The notes beneath the pieces are model-generated. The model had not been told where the DNA came from. It did no database searches and was given only the letters and a program-made list of their open reading frames with translations. The position numbers were made by a program, and so were the translations under genes. This document shows positions 38,356-51,904 of a DNA stretch of 64,000 nt, in pieces. Source of the DNA: Chamaea fasciata. Taxonomy: Eukaryota > Chordata > Aves > Passeriformes > Sylviidae. Within the stretch, counting starts at the first letter, position 1. Each line of letters starts with the position of its first letter. The stretch is from contig JARCOQ010000002.1 of assembly GCA_029207755.1 (NCBI GenBank), positions 8,573,156-8,637,155 of the forward strand, in the 5' to 3' direction.

Positions 38356-41300
38356 AATAAATTGAGAGAAAAGCAATTATATTCCTTGATAATATATTTA
38401 ACCAAATATCATAAACATTTTTATTGTATTTATACACCAGCTGCGAATGAATCTGAATTGCTGTAGTAAACAACTTCATTCTGCAATTTTCATAGTATTT
38501 CAACATGTATAATTAAACTTTGCTTGGTATCTCTTGCTTAATCTTTGCAACTTTGCAAAGTAACCCCCAACCTCTGGTAATTTAGTAAGGTAGCCATTTT
38601 TTGATTCACTATGACTTTCAAATGTTTCGCTTCTCTGCATAAATATTTTATCCTATACATTTACTGTTCAGGCTTAGCTAGAAACAAAGCAAATTGCTCC
38701 AGGATTACTTAAACAGAAAGTTCTTAAGCTAAAGAAATCTATCCAGACAGCAAATCAACCCTTGATAAAATAGCAATTTTCTTATTCGGGCAGGTCAGTA
38801 ATTTTGTGTGTACTGTGAGGCTGGGAATAGCAGCTTCATACCAGGCATTAACCTTAGGTCTCTTTGCCAAGTTTTCTTCAAAGATCTGTAAGGCTAGCTG
38901 TTACTGTCAGAAAGCATACTTATGAATCAACACAGACACAATCGTACTGAGTGAAAGCAAGAGTTCCCCTTTTAAAGGATATTAACATTTCAAAATTAAA
39001 CTTTTTTTAACAAACAAAACCAGCAAAACCAAAACAAACGAACAAAAAACCCCAAAACAACAACAACAGAAACACCGAATCAAAACCAACCTAGAGAAAT
39101 GCCATTTGAAGTTGCCTTGGAAACTTTAAATGGAAACTTTAAGGTACGCTGTGGCTGTGCTTACAGGCTGGCTTTAATCCTGTGATTTTCTTTTTCCCTA
39201 CAACACTAGTGCCATTCAGAGCACACAGTAGACACTTTACTCTTCGTAACAACTAGTCAATACTTTCTTTACTTCTTCTAAGGATACATCCCTTTGTTCA
39301 GGCTTTATTTACTATGCACTCTATAAATCTGCTCTGATTAGCATCACACAAGGACTCTGTAACAGCGGGAAGAAGAGAAGTGCATTCTCCCTGGCACCTC
39401 TCAATAGCTTCAGAATGCGAGTCCTGCAAATACAAACCTTTTCACAATACATGTTCCAAATTATCCACATAAATGATACTGGAATACATAATTTCCTCCA
39501 TACATAACCTTCCTTTCAAAAACTAGTTTATTTCCTGAACAAAAATTTCCACATTTTAATCTCTGAAAGACGGACGGCAGGTGGTGGGAGGTAAGAAAGA
39601 ACACATAACCATTTGTTCAATAAGGATAAAGAAAAAGACAAAACAAAATGTCTAGTGGTTCCTGAGCACAGTTATTTTGTTCACCTAAATCCAGGTATGC
39701 CATCATGCCATAACCGCACTGCACATCAGCTATGAGCCATCACATTCTCCTTGCCAGCAAAGGCAGATCTTGAAAGCATGGAGGTAATTCCTTTTAGCAA
39801 GCTTTAAAATGGGGGAAAAGAACATGACATATTCTCCAACCTCAGGCACAAAAAGGTTGAAATCTTCATGTTTCCTTGCTTGCAAAGCCCTCAGCCTGAA
39901 GATAATATACTATAAGGTTATTTTTGTATTGCATCAAAACAGAGGAGGGAATGAACTGCTCCAGCTCCTGCCTTAGTCTTACCAGGCAGGTGACATGTAC
40001 CACATAACATTTTGGTGTAAGCTCTGATCCCACTGAATGGGGAGTTTTGCCATTGACAGGAACAAAGAAAAGAATTTCCCTAGCTCTAGGCCAAAATTAG
40101 AAGACATGGATTGGTTTAGAATATGCAATGGCCAGAAAAGGACTTTGACCCTTTGTCTGTGTTTAGATATTGTGTAAGACATTTTGGCAGGAAAAGTGGT
40201 AAGCACCACAAGTAATAAATTATTAATTATAAAGCACCTACCCTTTAAATCTTAATGTGATCGTAACTATATATATATAACATATCATACAGCTTGTCTA
40301 CATAGATGTAAAATACTTTATGTGTCATGTATTTATATGTGCGTGTACTTAGGTTATACATGCTCCATGTATACAATTACAGTCTACAAGAATAAGAAAG
40401 CGTTTCTTATGTATTAAGTTCTGTCAATTCTGGTCATTATTTTCCCACTCCTTCCTGAACTCTACCTACAAGGTAGGTCCTCAGCAATGTGGAATTTTGT
40501 CTCCTTCTTCAAGATTTTGGAGGGAGAAGGAAATAATTTTTGTTTTTTCAGCTCAAGCCTCTTATGGGAAGAAGTTGGTATAAGTCTTAATAACACAAGG
40601 TGTCCTCATCCCATCTTACTGTTGGGGGAGATGGACTCACTCACTGTGATATATAGTGAAAATATTGGATTCCCAGGGGAAGCAAGTCAAGATGTCTTCA
40701 TGTTGTCTGGGAAGGAGCTGGCAAATTAAATTTCCCTGTGGCCAGAACCACAGATTGCAACAGAAGTTAAAATTTGAGCCACATAGTCCTTAAGTACAAC
40801 CTGACATTTGCCCAAAGAGCTGCACTGGGAAGGTCTCAAAATCCTAAACCAGCAGACACCTGCTGACATGCTGCCAGTGCAATGGATGGAAGTAAATAAA
40901 TTCCTTTCCTGCTACCTGTGTTGCTTGGTCTTTGTCAACCTCATTAATGTAAATAGGAGCCTTTTGCCTCCTGACAATCCATCACACATGAAGACTGGCC
41001 AGGAGAATGATTTTTTTTACTGATCAAGGAACATAAAGGTCAGAGAGCTACCAAAAGATGAGAAAATGACTCAGCCATTGGAGGACAGAGAGAGCTGTAA
41101 GATTGAAGGAAAGAGAGTTGTAAGATGCTGTGGACTAAGCCAATCATTCCATTTTAAAAGAGTACAAAAGAGAGAAAAAAGGTAATAGAGCAGAGCCACA
41201 CACCCTCCAAAGCACCACTTGTGCATTCATTTTCAGCACCCTAGTTCCTCTGTTTTTACCAGAGTTATCCAATCATTACAAGTGAGTTCAACAGGTGTAT

Positions 41301-42821
41301 CTTCCAGTCTGTATGGATAGAGTGGCACATTGCAGAGTCTATGGGCCACATCATGTTCTGGGGGATCCCTCTTTTGCAGCCATGAAAATAGCCCAGGGAT
41401 AGAAAATGGCTTGCAACTTGCCTGACACGTGTTCAGGTAAATAAATAGAGGATCTTTTCAGCATACAGCAGTATTACAAGACTGCAAAATGCACTGTAGG
41501 TTATCTTAGCAGAAAAAACAAATACATTGCCTGAAAATATTGCTCTCCTTTCACAAGTTGCTGGTTTTAGATACAGCAAGTGATATTGATCTACTTGATA
41601 AATCATTTGTTTCATACATCCATACTTGGAAACATTCAATCCATTTATAACCTTTTCGTGGAGACAGAGGCATCTCAAAATTCTACTTATTTCAGTTTCC
41701 CCAATATTATTAAGGTATTTTAACTGATATTAAAATAATTATTAAAAAAGTGCCCAGAAATCATTTAATACCAAAAAAGATACATTGAAAAGAACATCTC
41801 TTTAAGTAAGCTAGTTTCCAAACTCATTTATGTTTAAAATGAAGGAGGAATATTTATTTTCTTTGATCCAAATTTTGAGATATTTATTTCCCCAGAGCCG
41901 TACATAGAAGGTGATGAAGTCTATTTTGTTTATGTAGTGCAAATATTGACTTGTTCACTTGTTACTTAAACGTGATATTTGTATGACATTTCCTTTCTGC
42001 TCTGGATTTTATTATAAACTAAAACATAATTCTTTTCCATTTTTCCTCAAACGTTCTGTGTTGGAGTTAACAGTGTGGAGTTAACAGTCTTATCATCACA
42101 GATTTTAGGAAGTCTCTCTATCTTATTTGCTCTTGTTTCACGAACACTTTTAATTGCTTTTTTAAGAAGGCATGATAACATACATTACAGGATATTTGAC
42201 AATGTGACCTTTGTGGGCTACAGGATTTTTTTTTTTTTTTTTTAATTTCTAATGGCATATTGCCCAAATTAATATTAAATCTTTTTATTCCTTGAAGAAA
42301 TTAAGAAGTATATCAAAAGACCAACATGGATTTAATAATTTCATGTGATATAATGGAATTATTGCTTTTAATGAAATAAAGTGTTTTCAGAACTGGATTA
42401 CCATCTGTATTTTTACTAATATGAAAGTCGAGTTATGGATGGATGAAAAAAAATCAAAACCTATGATATTTGGAAACCCAGATTGTTAGTGATTAGTAAA
42501 TATTAGTTCCCTAAGCACTTTGGATAGACTATCAACAATGGTATTAGATTTCTTCCCCTCATAATTAAGATAAATTTGTGCTTCCAAATTTTAAAAAAAA
42601 TCTCCTTTGTCATACGTGTGCTATATTCAGGAAATGTTAATCCTATATTTTCATCTCATAGATGATTTTCTTCTTAATCAACTAAAGGAAATATAACCCT
42701 TAAGCAATGAACTTCAAGAGCTTTAAAACTGCAGACATTATCAGCAGATGAACTGTCACACAGATGAAGGGATTAATATGTTTTTTGCATATGTGAACCC
42801 AAATAACTGAATTCAGATGTG

Positions 42822-42840
42822 ATATATATATATATATATA
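42822..42840. repeat. short (AT)n run
   Basis: About nine uninterrupted AT units. Confidence 0.85.
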
Positions 42841-44072
42841 CAGTGGGCACCCTCAAATGAGCATCTGACAGAACCTTTTTTTTTTTTTTTTTCAGGAAGA
42901 TTTACCTGAAGGATCTAAAGGAAAAGGAAATACAGGCAACCAAGACACTGCTGCAGGAGGGGTGAAAATGGCATGAAATGTCGTGCTGCCTGCCAGAGAT
43001 AAGGTCTCTGAGCTGACCAGAGGCCACAAGGAATCCTAATGGAAATGGGTCAGCTGATGAGTTTGTATATTGAGATTAAAAAAAAAAAAAAAAGATTAGT
43101 TTGTTGGCATGACTCAAAGATGGATGTGCCAGGTGAAGGACTGAAATACATTATGGTGAGTAGATGATGTTAAGTGATATTTTAACATCCACAGACAAAG
43201 CTCAAGACATGGAAAACAAAAATAGTTTGGAATGTTTCGAAATGTTCCACCAGCAGAAGAGAGATTATTCAAAAGAGAGACTTACTTGAGTATATAGGTA
43301 CTGTACTTGTGTAAGGATCAAGATATAAATTAAACCCAAAGGTGAGTTGAGACACACAGAGGTCAAGTTCCAAAAAGAATAGCTTTACATTTTGAGCTAA
43401 AATATTCTGAAGTTAAAAAAATAAACAGCAGGACTGATGAAAATGAAATTTAAGTTGTCTCTGAGATTCTGTAAGAGATCTGAAATACAGTATGAGAAAC
43501 AAATGCTATTTTTATAAATATTGCAGTATCATCTAGTAGTGTTTCTTTTTCTTGCAGCTCATGTGTGATGGTCACCTCTCTTTTGTCCCCATTAATTTGA
43601 AGCAAACTCTGGTTCAGGGAAAAATATGCGGTAACACATCAGTTTCCATACAGTGGGCAATATTTTTCTATTATGTGCATTTTATATCACTGTTTCCGTA
43701 TCAAAATCCTGATACCAATTCTCAGGTCCTTTTGGTTTACTTCCTGCTCACAATTTATCTGCAGATCACCACATGACCTTGTCTGACAACTCTTCTCTCA
43801 TTGGGATGAAAGGCCCAGGAGTTTCACTCTTGATAGGCCACTCACTTTTCCCCCACATTATGTTGGCCATCTTTTTCTCTCCTCTTTTTTGCCTTTCTGT
43901 GGCTGCCCAGCAGGCCAATGTGTATTTCAAAACCCTCTCCCAGGTTTCAATCCTAAGCTCCCCAACCAGGTGGCTTCACTTCTTCACCTCCTGTTTTTCT
44001 GCCTTCACCTCTTCCCACATTGCACTAATTCTGGCACCACTCCACTCACATAAAGTTAAAATCTTCACTAGT

Positions 44073-44075
<3 letters not shown>

Positions 44076-44110
<35 letters not shown>
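44076..44110. repeat. T run of 35 bases
   Basis: A pure T run, equivalent to a poly(A) tail on the minus strand. The plus-strand sequence to its right (the position of a minus-strand retrocopy body) showed no recognisable gene, so it is left as simple sequence. Confidence 0.9.
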
Positions 44111-44115
<5 letters not shown>

Positions 44116-44844
44116 GCTGCTACAAGGCTGTCTAGGAGTCACCAGAGGAGTGAGGGAGTGAGGAAGATTGCAGATTCCTAACATTTTAGATACAGTTATG
44201 AGGAAATCATTGCATATCCTCGAGCTCTGGCACTAGCACACATTGTTAATTCCTGTCTGTCAGCCTGAACACAAAAGGAAACAGAATCCCAGTTAGAAGA
44301 ACTTACGTGAATCCAACTCCCCAACTGAGATGATGCCTTCTCTTATTATTCTCCCTGCATCGCCCTGCACTGAGCACATAGAAAGCAGGATGCTCTTACC
44401 CATGTCCTGGGTAATTCTGAACATCACCAATGCCTGCCTGTTCCTAAGGCCGTGACCTTTATGCCTCCCCACTCACTCACTTCCATGCTTTGGTGTGTGC
44501 TGTCAGACTTGATGAGCAGAAACCCACTGGCTTTACTTTCCTCTGTCCATTTTCTCCTCCTCCCTTATCCTTACAGGCTTGTAAATCTGACAGAGAAATA
44601 TGGCTCCATGTAAGACTTTGGAAAACATCTTCCTTGTTTTATAAGTCTTCTCATTACAAGGTACACAAAGATAGCAACAAAATTCACAGAGGAGAAGGGA
44701 AGTAATTGTAATTCTATCAAGGCTTCTAATTCAAACTGCTTCAAATGTTAATAGATTTCTAACGCAGCACCAGCTAATCCCACACTGTCAATTTTTATAG
44801 TGGGAGAATCACCTGTCCTGACATGTTTAATGTGCTTTTTGTAA

Positions 44845-45400
44845 CCAAGCACCTTGAGCCGCGATCTCATCTGTTCTCATTAGGGAAACGAAGTGGAGCT
44901 AGGTCAGTCTGTGGATTGGAGTCCTCTGGGGGAAACTTCCACCAGGAAATGTGTTCAGCCATTACCAAAATCACAGTGGAGCAGCCCGTGCCATCCCACT
45001 CAGCCACGGACTGCCCGTGACAGCCAGCAAATCTCTGCACTTTCCTCTCACATCCGTGTCCTCCTCCCCTGCTCAGGGAGCAGATGTGGCCATGGTGACT
45101 TGCCCCAGGAGCTGACACTGTTCCCTCCGGGTCCAAATTAAACCAACATTGCGGTGAGTGTCAGGAGGCACTCTGCTAATAGAGGTTTTGTCCTTGGGAA
45201 TGAGAAATAAAACATTCTCTGACTTGCGGTCATTAAAAATCCCACAGTGCTTTTCACTGGGCTGGGGTTCGGCACCGGTATCCCGATCATATTCCAGCAC
45301 AGGTAATTGCACTTCGCCTGCTTAAATTCTCCTGATGCAACGGCTGAGTTCCCCTGTTCACCTCCTGAGCTGAAATCAGTAGCACCAGCAACAAAAAGGT
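44845..45400 (+). mobile_element. AmnSINE1-like SINE with 5S rRNA-derived head
   Basis: The left part (about 44850-44946) aligns along its length with 5S rRNA. The phrase gagccgcgatctcatctgtt parallels gagcacgcccgatctcgtct. Then aaacgaagtggagctaggtc stands where 5S has the A-box region, and gtggattggagtcctctggg where 5S has cttggatgggagaccgcctg. The right part (about 45150-45345) matches the Deu-type and 3' region of AmnSINE1: caggaggcactctgcta, gacttgcggtcattaaaaat, cccacagtgcttttcac, gggctggggttcggcaccgg and cacttcgcctgcttaaattc. Order and orientation of the parts are those of the family. The middle (45000-45120) is more diverged, and the right edge is uncertain. It is a fossil pol III retroposon without coding capacity. 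Family identity is from memory of the consensus. Confidence 0.85.
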
Positions 45401-45799
45401 TGCTACTACACCCTGCCCTGCTGATGGCTGTGTTTTAGCAAAGAGCATTGCTCCCTACATACAGAGCATTCCAAATCCTTTGCAGAGCACCTGGATGCAT
45501 GTGGATGGTGCTGTACCTACACACAAAACAACCAGTCAATAACAGGAAAATTGGGCAGTATTAAAGGATCTCAAAAGAAATTAGGCTACTTTTCCCACAA
45601 TTCATTAGTCAAAAAAAAAATCAGAAACACAGCATATAGAAATTAATATCTTGGTCAGGTATAGAAGTAGACATTTCTCTAATATTACTGAGACTACAGA
45701 TATTGATTTCTGAGCAGATAGGGTACTGCAGCCTCTAGCAATCCTATGATTAAATCACTAGCTTCAGCTCTGGCAGCACTGTTTCCTGCAGTTTAAAAA

Positions 45800-45821
45800 A
45801 TATATATATATATATATATAT
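45800..45821. repeat. (TA)n microsatellite
   Basis: About ten uninterrupted TA units following a short A run. Confidence 0.9.
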
Positions 45822-46332
45822 GTATGCAGAGGATATCTCCAGATCCCCAGAGTTGTTCCTCTGAGTAAACTGGCAAAATGTAAATACTTCCCTGCGGGAT
45901 TCTGATCTACTGCATGATTACCTGACTGAAGTTGATCATTTCAGTCCTTCTTTGAACAGGAGGTAGTTTTTCTGCCTTTCAGACTTGATTTGTTAAAGCT
46001 GAAATAGATTAAAAACTGCAACCAGCATCTATGACAGGGCTTTCTGAGCACTCTGTGGGCAAACAGATTTGGTGTTCTCGCAGGTTCTGACCTGAGTCTC
46101 CAGGAAGTTAACACCACTCTTTCTTTACTTTTACTGGACTTAAACCAAGGCTTCCCACTTGGAGGCAGCAGGCACTGCTGAGATACAACGTTCCTGCTGC
46201 CAGAAATGGAGGGTTTCATATAATCCAACAGCAGTAGCCACAACTGTGAAAAAGCAAAGGTCTTTTCAACCCTGTAACTTATCACAAGAGCAATCTGTGC
46301 TGTAAACCATGAAAGCAGATACCTGATTAATA

Positions 46333-46360
46333 ACAAACAAACAAACAAACAAACAAAAAA
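46333..46360. repeat. (CAAA)n microsatellite
   Basis: Six CAAA units followed by an A run. Translated on the minus strand it gives the alternating hydrophobic segment of the 182-codon frame. Confidence 0.9.
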
Positions 46361-48194
46361 CTCTGAAACTGGTGGGCTGGGTTGATTTAGAGGAAAGCAA
46401 AACCTAGAGATGCCTTGGCAAAGCAAAATATTATTATTGATCATCATATTTCTTACAGATTCAAGATCCAGTTCAAGAAAGTTTATCATCTGACGTGTCT
46501 TTTCCCCTTTATCTGATGGAAAAACACCAAAAAAAGAAAGTTTTGTAAAAAAATATCTTCAAAGCTACTTAAATGGCTCAAATATTCAGTGGTATACAAA
46601 GGGATATATTTTTGCACTTTAATTTAAAACAATGAGAAATTAGAACATTAAACTGGTAGAATTTTTTTCATATTTAAATTAAATGAGGAACTTAAATGAC
46701 AAGTCCAAGAATGAAGCACCATTGAAACAGCCAGCCCCAAGCAGAATGGTCTGCTAAAAAGGGTTGGACGAGAAATCCTCTAAATATTAATAAAAAAGAG
46801 AAGTTACTGGAAATTATGCATCTTAATTGAACACCATTTATTCCTTATAAATATTTTCTATTTAAGGCCTAATATGCATTAAATATTTATGAAATCTTTA
46901 TTAAAGGAATTTCACAGTGGTGCAATAACTTTTGAATTGCTGAAGCGATAGGGCAAAGAAGACTTAAGCTGGCAGATTTGATTTCTAGGGAATTAGCAGT
47001 TCATAGGGGGCTCCTCCCAGATCTGTGGAGCCAGACTATTTATGATTTATGGCCTGGTCACTCCTGGGCACAGGGGAGGGCTTTACTATGGGAACATGGA
47101 AAGGGTCACAGATGATGCTGCCTGGACCTGCTTGCCTGTGTGATTCCTGCCAAGACACGTTTGGTCACTCCAGGAAACCAAAATCTATTAGTGCAATTAT
47201 GATGAGCGCTGTGCTATAGTAAACAGGCTGTAGCATAAAAAATGTACACTATAGGGAGCTTGTGCTACATCAAGACTCTCTTCCTTGGCAATAATATTTC
47301 ATGAGGAAAATATTGTTTGTACCACCTCTCCTTCTTTGCTTCACTTGAGGAGGCAGCTATTGTTATGAAATGTGTAAATGTGCTTTTATTTTACATCTTT
47401 CTCTTCGTTCCTTCCACTTCCCCTTCCTTGCAAACATGCTTTTATATCCCTTCATGACAGTGATACTGTCCCAAAGCGAGCATGTTTTGCTAGTGTTTGG
47501 TTTTGTTACTATCAATATGTTCACCCAATCATTTCATTCTTCAACTAAGGAGCATTTTTTTTTAATAGTGTCAAAATGTATAGTATTTTTCTTATACAAG
47601 TATGATGTAAATTATTTTTTTTCTGATCTTTAGTAATCCAAATTTTATTCTGTTTCAAAGCTCAAACAATGGTTTGGTTACTCCTAAATACCTGTTAGCA
47701 CTTCTTAGGCACCTTTCAAGCAAACATGAAATCATAGCCAACTGAAGTGGTGGAAAGAACGTCAAATCTGGAATTTCCAGAAAGACTTTTTTCTTATGGA
47801 CAGAGAGACATAGGCATAATAACTTGTCTCAGTATTTATTAGTGTGTTTTTGCCTCGTAGACTTTGCAGAGGAATGATGCAACAGATCTTAGCAAATGCT
47901 CAAATCACTTCTGCTATTGACCTTGTCCTGCTATCATCTATCCCCAGGAAAGTTTTCTTTTGATGTACATATCATAGGCTTGTCTTCAATTTTAAGTAAT
48001 ATATTGAGGGAATGAAAAGAAAGCAGAGGAGTAATAACAAATGCGACAGTATTATATTTTCCCTTTAGAAATTTCCTGAACTGCACTTTTCTTTTGAAGC
48101 CGCAAGCTTTCTGGACATATTTTTTTAGAAGATGCCAGAAGATTCATACTCCTGGCTTCAGAAGCAGGTTTCCTGGCCATACAAACGTGAGGGC

Positions 48195-48315
48195 TGGGTT
48201 TTATCCTCGCTCAGCAATCCCCTTTCCCCCGCCGCCCGCAGCCCCGGGATGAGCGGTGCGGGATTGTGTAGTTTGCGCACGGGGGGAGCAGATCCCCATC
48301 GCCTCGCCAAGCATG
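48195..48315. promoter_or_regulatory. small CpG-dense cluster
   Basis: Around a dozen CpG dinucleotides fall within about 120 bases, including ccccgccgcccgcagccccg and gagcggtgcggg, in a window that otherwise has very few. The run contains a GC-box-like ccccgcc. It is much shorter than a typical CpG island, and I see no TATA box or convincing first exon, although a 62-codon plus-strand frame (48132-48320) crosses it. It could be a small promoter, an enhancer kept unmethylated, or a GC-rich repeat fragment. Confidence 0.45.
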
Positions 48316-48662
48316 GATGAGGGAGCATTTTGCTGCAGCTATTGGCTTGAAGTGTGTTTTGTCCTGCCTAGCTGACACTGCTCCGTGTGTCAGAGCATTT
48401 CATTTTGGGAAAAGGAGGTGAATCTCACCAGCTCCACTCCCGTCTCTCACAATATCTCCTCTCAGGAAGGATATTCACTGAATTTAGCTGTTTGTAACTA
48501 CCAGTGAAAATACTTTTCCTGACACTGTCAAACTCTTTCTGAAAGCAAAAGCTGCTATTCTTCTGACCCAAAGAGGCTCCACACTTTAGGCAAAACCCAC
48601 ATTTAGTAGTACAGAATAGAATTTTAAATTTCAACAAACTATTTTTCAGTCCTTAGGCTCTC

Positions 48663-48676
48663 GTCTCCATGGCAAC
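48663..48676 (+). promoter_or_regulatory. RFX X-box-like motif
   Basis: The sequence gtctccatggcaac is a near-perfect two-half-site X-box (consensus GTNRCC, a 0-3 base spacer, RGYAAC), with one mismatch in the left half. It lies about 350 bases from the CpG-dense cluster. RFX factors bind such sites, among others at ciliary genes. Occupancy is inferred from the motif only. Confidence 0.4.
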
Positions 48677-51600
48677 CGGGGACATTTGGGAAAATCTTGA
48701 AACTATGGAGTAGACATACACTTTATATTTTATTAATGCAATATTTCCTAAAGGAAAGTCCAGGTGACTGTGAATTCCTTCTTTTCTCTATACCTAACTT
48801 GGCCTCATTTTCTAATGTTTTCTTGTTATTGCCCAGCTCTCCTCCAACCTCAGCACAATTCAAACAGAGCCCTCTCACTTTTCCTTCCCTAGATATCTTT
48901 CTGTTAGTCTAGTCTCAGATTCAGGAAAACCTTAACTTTTCTCCTGCTGAGTTACACACTTTGTAATCTTTTTTCAGCTGTCCATACATACAATCCCATG
49001 CAATGTATGCAATATAATCTAGATCTTGAGGGTTCTTCAGGCACTTAAGCTGTCTGGAATGAGAGGAGAAAAGAGTTCTCATCCAAGTTTTCATTCTTGT
49101 GTGTCTCAACTGCTGCAATTTCCACCCCTGTGGCCTAAATGCCATATGTCTTCACTTCTATCTGTTCAAATTTTTCTGCCAAAATAACTGTTTTGGCTCA
49201 TAGATTCCTGGCATCAACTCCCTCATTTATCTCAGCAAGCTCCTTACTGAGTACAAGATATTTTATGGGTTAGCCATTTTATTGCTACCATAGTCAGCAG
49301 TATCAGGGCTGAAGGCTGGATGGTAAAAGTGACAATTCGAACAATATGAAGGAGAACAGCAGCACCATTTTTTAATGCATACAATCATATTCACTATTCC
49401 TGCTCCTGTTTGGCTCAGGATCAAGATGGAGTGCAGGTGTTGCCTTTCACCCTTTTCCCTTTTTAGACCTGTGAACACCTCGAAGGTATAAAGAAGATTA
49501 CGTGCTATTGCCTCAGATTAAAATTACTTTTCTTTTTCAGAATGAACTTCCAGCTTATTCTTCCCTCCTTACTTCAAAATATCAATTATCTCTCACAGTA
49601 TCTAAACTGGAAGCTCTGCGGAACAGAAATGTTTTTCTATATTTTTGTAGGATAATTTTGCAGAACATGATGCAGCAGTAAAGCTTGAACCTGTAGGTGT
49701 TAATACAAGGTAAATAGACATCTCTAACCAAGAGAAAAGGGACATTTGCATCACTTAGGACATTTGCTAGGAAAATGATGAAGTCAGGTTAAAGCAGATC
49801 AACAGAGATGGATCCCACAAGATAAAATTTTGGATCATTTACCCTGTTGCTCCCTGTTGTTCCAGAGACACCAGAATAGCTGTTGGATTTTAACTGATGT
49901 AATTCTTTGAGGTGGTTTTTTTTTGTCGTTTTTTTTTTTTTTTTTTTAATTTTTTCTCCTCTATATATTTGATTTCTTTACTAAGGACAGGGAATCATGG
50001 CTGGGAATACATATTCTGCTTTTTAACCCATTCATTATACAACAGGTGAAAAAAAGAAAATGAAAAAGTTCACTTAGAGATAAAGAAAATTATAGGAACA
50101 CTGGATTATAAGCATTCTATTTTTTCATGATATATTGCATTCAAACTTAGAGTGCAGCTCTGCAATACTGCTTGGGGCTATCAGTATTAACTGATGTTTC
50201 ATGTGATTGCATTAGTTATCTTTTTTTTTTTTAAATAAAGTTAAATATATTTTTGTTAGTGCACCATCAGATAGCTAATAAGGTATGAAAAATGTCATCA
50301 GCTTAGCCTCAGAAAGATATCTTAACTAGTGAAATATAAAATTCTGAGCTCTTTTAAGCATCACCTGGAGAACTGGGAGGCATCTTGTCTCTCCTTAATT
50401 CACAAATCTGAAATTAAATATCCTGCAATACTTGAATAAGCAAATAACGAGTGCTGCTTATGTAGTTAGCTCATAGATATGGTCACTGCCAGAACGGGCA
50501 AGAAAGAAGAAGCAGAAGTGAGAAAAAAAGTGAAAAGATATTAATGAAATTTCAAATGCAAAGGGAAAAGTCATCATACACTTTAAGTAAAACTATGGAA
50601 TTGGGGCTTTTTTATCTCTCTTTTTTTAATCTAAAGTCATCTAAAGATGACTTTGTGTACAGAAATGTGTCATCTCAATAGATAACTCCAGCCAAGAAAC
50701 TTGACCTGCACAGATAAACATGTATATCCAAAGAGACCTCCAAGAAAGACAATGGGATTTCATAGAGGTTTTGTAAGAAGAAAGTTACATGACAACTTAG
50801 TTAAGTTTTGGCAACATTCTGTACAGCTTTATAATTAATACTGTCTATTAAACCTCTCTATCTCTACTTACAGGTACATACACAACCACAAAGAAAAAGA
50901 TTGGTCATTTGCAATGGTTCTTTGTTAAATATTGAAAAAAAATCTAATGTTAAGAGAAAACACAGCATTGTAGTGCTTTGAATACAGCCTATTTTAGGCA
51001 GAATAAACTTGCTCCAAAAAACACCAAGAATCAAGATTCCACTCTATGCAGTCGAACTTAGCTCCCCTTGTTTAATATGAACCACCATATGAAAAGTTAC
51101 AGGGGTAGCCAGTGGATGAACCAAAAATTGCAAGCTGACAAACCTTCAGACACAGCTGACATTCAAACATAAAGGAAAAAATATATTTTCAAAACGTTGA
51201 CTGGAGATCTACTCAATCAGAATTGCAAATTTAGTGAAAGATTTGGAATAAATTATGCCACATGGGATTAATATTTTCTTGAATTTGGCCCTGTGTTTCT
51301 GGATCTCCATCTCTATCATTTACAACAATTCTTGGTAAATATATATCAGAGGCAAAGATATATCAGAGATGGGGGGAAAAAAGGTATATAAAATCTTTTG
51401 TTACCTTTACTACAACAAATCTCTATCCTATTTAACAGCCCTTATACAAAAATAAGGAAGTTTCCTCTACTTTTTGAATAAGAGTAGGAATAAGGTCAGC
51501 TCTTTTACTTCCTCTGTTCTTCAATAATCCATTGCTTTCTTGTCCACTTTTACATTATATCTCAGGTGAAACCTCTATTTATTCTTCATGACCTAACCCA

Positions 51601-51904
51601 TTTTTTGTCCTTACAATTATCTAAGTACATTATATGTACAAGTAAAGCATTTGGGGAGTGAAATCTTATGAAAAGATGACAGAACAAGAAAAAGCATACT
51701 TTAATCTGTGAGCCAGATCCTCCACAGCTACCTCACAGCAGAGCTGTAGAATTAAACAATAACAATTCTGTACAACTGTCAGCAGAGTTTCACCTTTCCA
51801 CTTTCCTTATGTTTTCATCAACAAAACCATCAGCAATGATATTATAAGTAGTTTTTTTATGAAAATTGAGAAAAAGAAACCCTCCAACCCTACATAATTC
51901 CTTA

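Larger units (their letters stand above)
38356..44844. other. about 6.5 kb AT-rich non-coding DNA
   Basis: No gene is supported. The stretch contains an A-rich CAAAA-like tract near 39010-39072, a TA run at 42822-42840, T runs near 42226-42243 and 42876-42892, an A run near 43078-43093, and a 35-base T run at 44076-44110. Confidence 0.55.
45401..48180. other. AT-rich non-coding stretch, no gene supported
   Basis: It holds a TA run (45800-45821), a CAAA run (46333-46360) and the longest open frame of the window (182 codons, minus strand, 45941-46489). That frame reads through the CAAA run and matches no family I recognise. An AT-rich stretch at 46815-46950 with TAAT and ATGCAT elements has the look of vertebrate conserved non-coding DNA, but this is only an impression. 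Confidence 0.5.

Noticed and set aside
44076..44110. Poly(A) tail of a minus-strand processed pseudogene
   Set aside because: No gene-like sequence or target-site duplication is recognisable next to the T run.
44850..44946. A 5S rRNA gene
   Set aside because: The similarity to 5S rRNA is diverged and is followed by the Deu-type/3' sequence of a SINE, so it is the head of a retroposon and not a functional 5S gene.
50633..50654. 10-bp inverted repeat aaagtcatct / agatgacttt
   Set aside because: Short enough to be expected by chance over 64 kb of AT-rich DNA.
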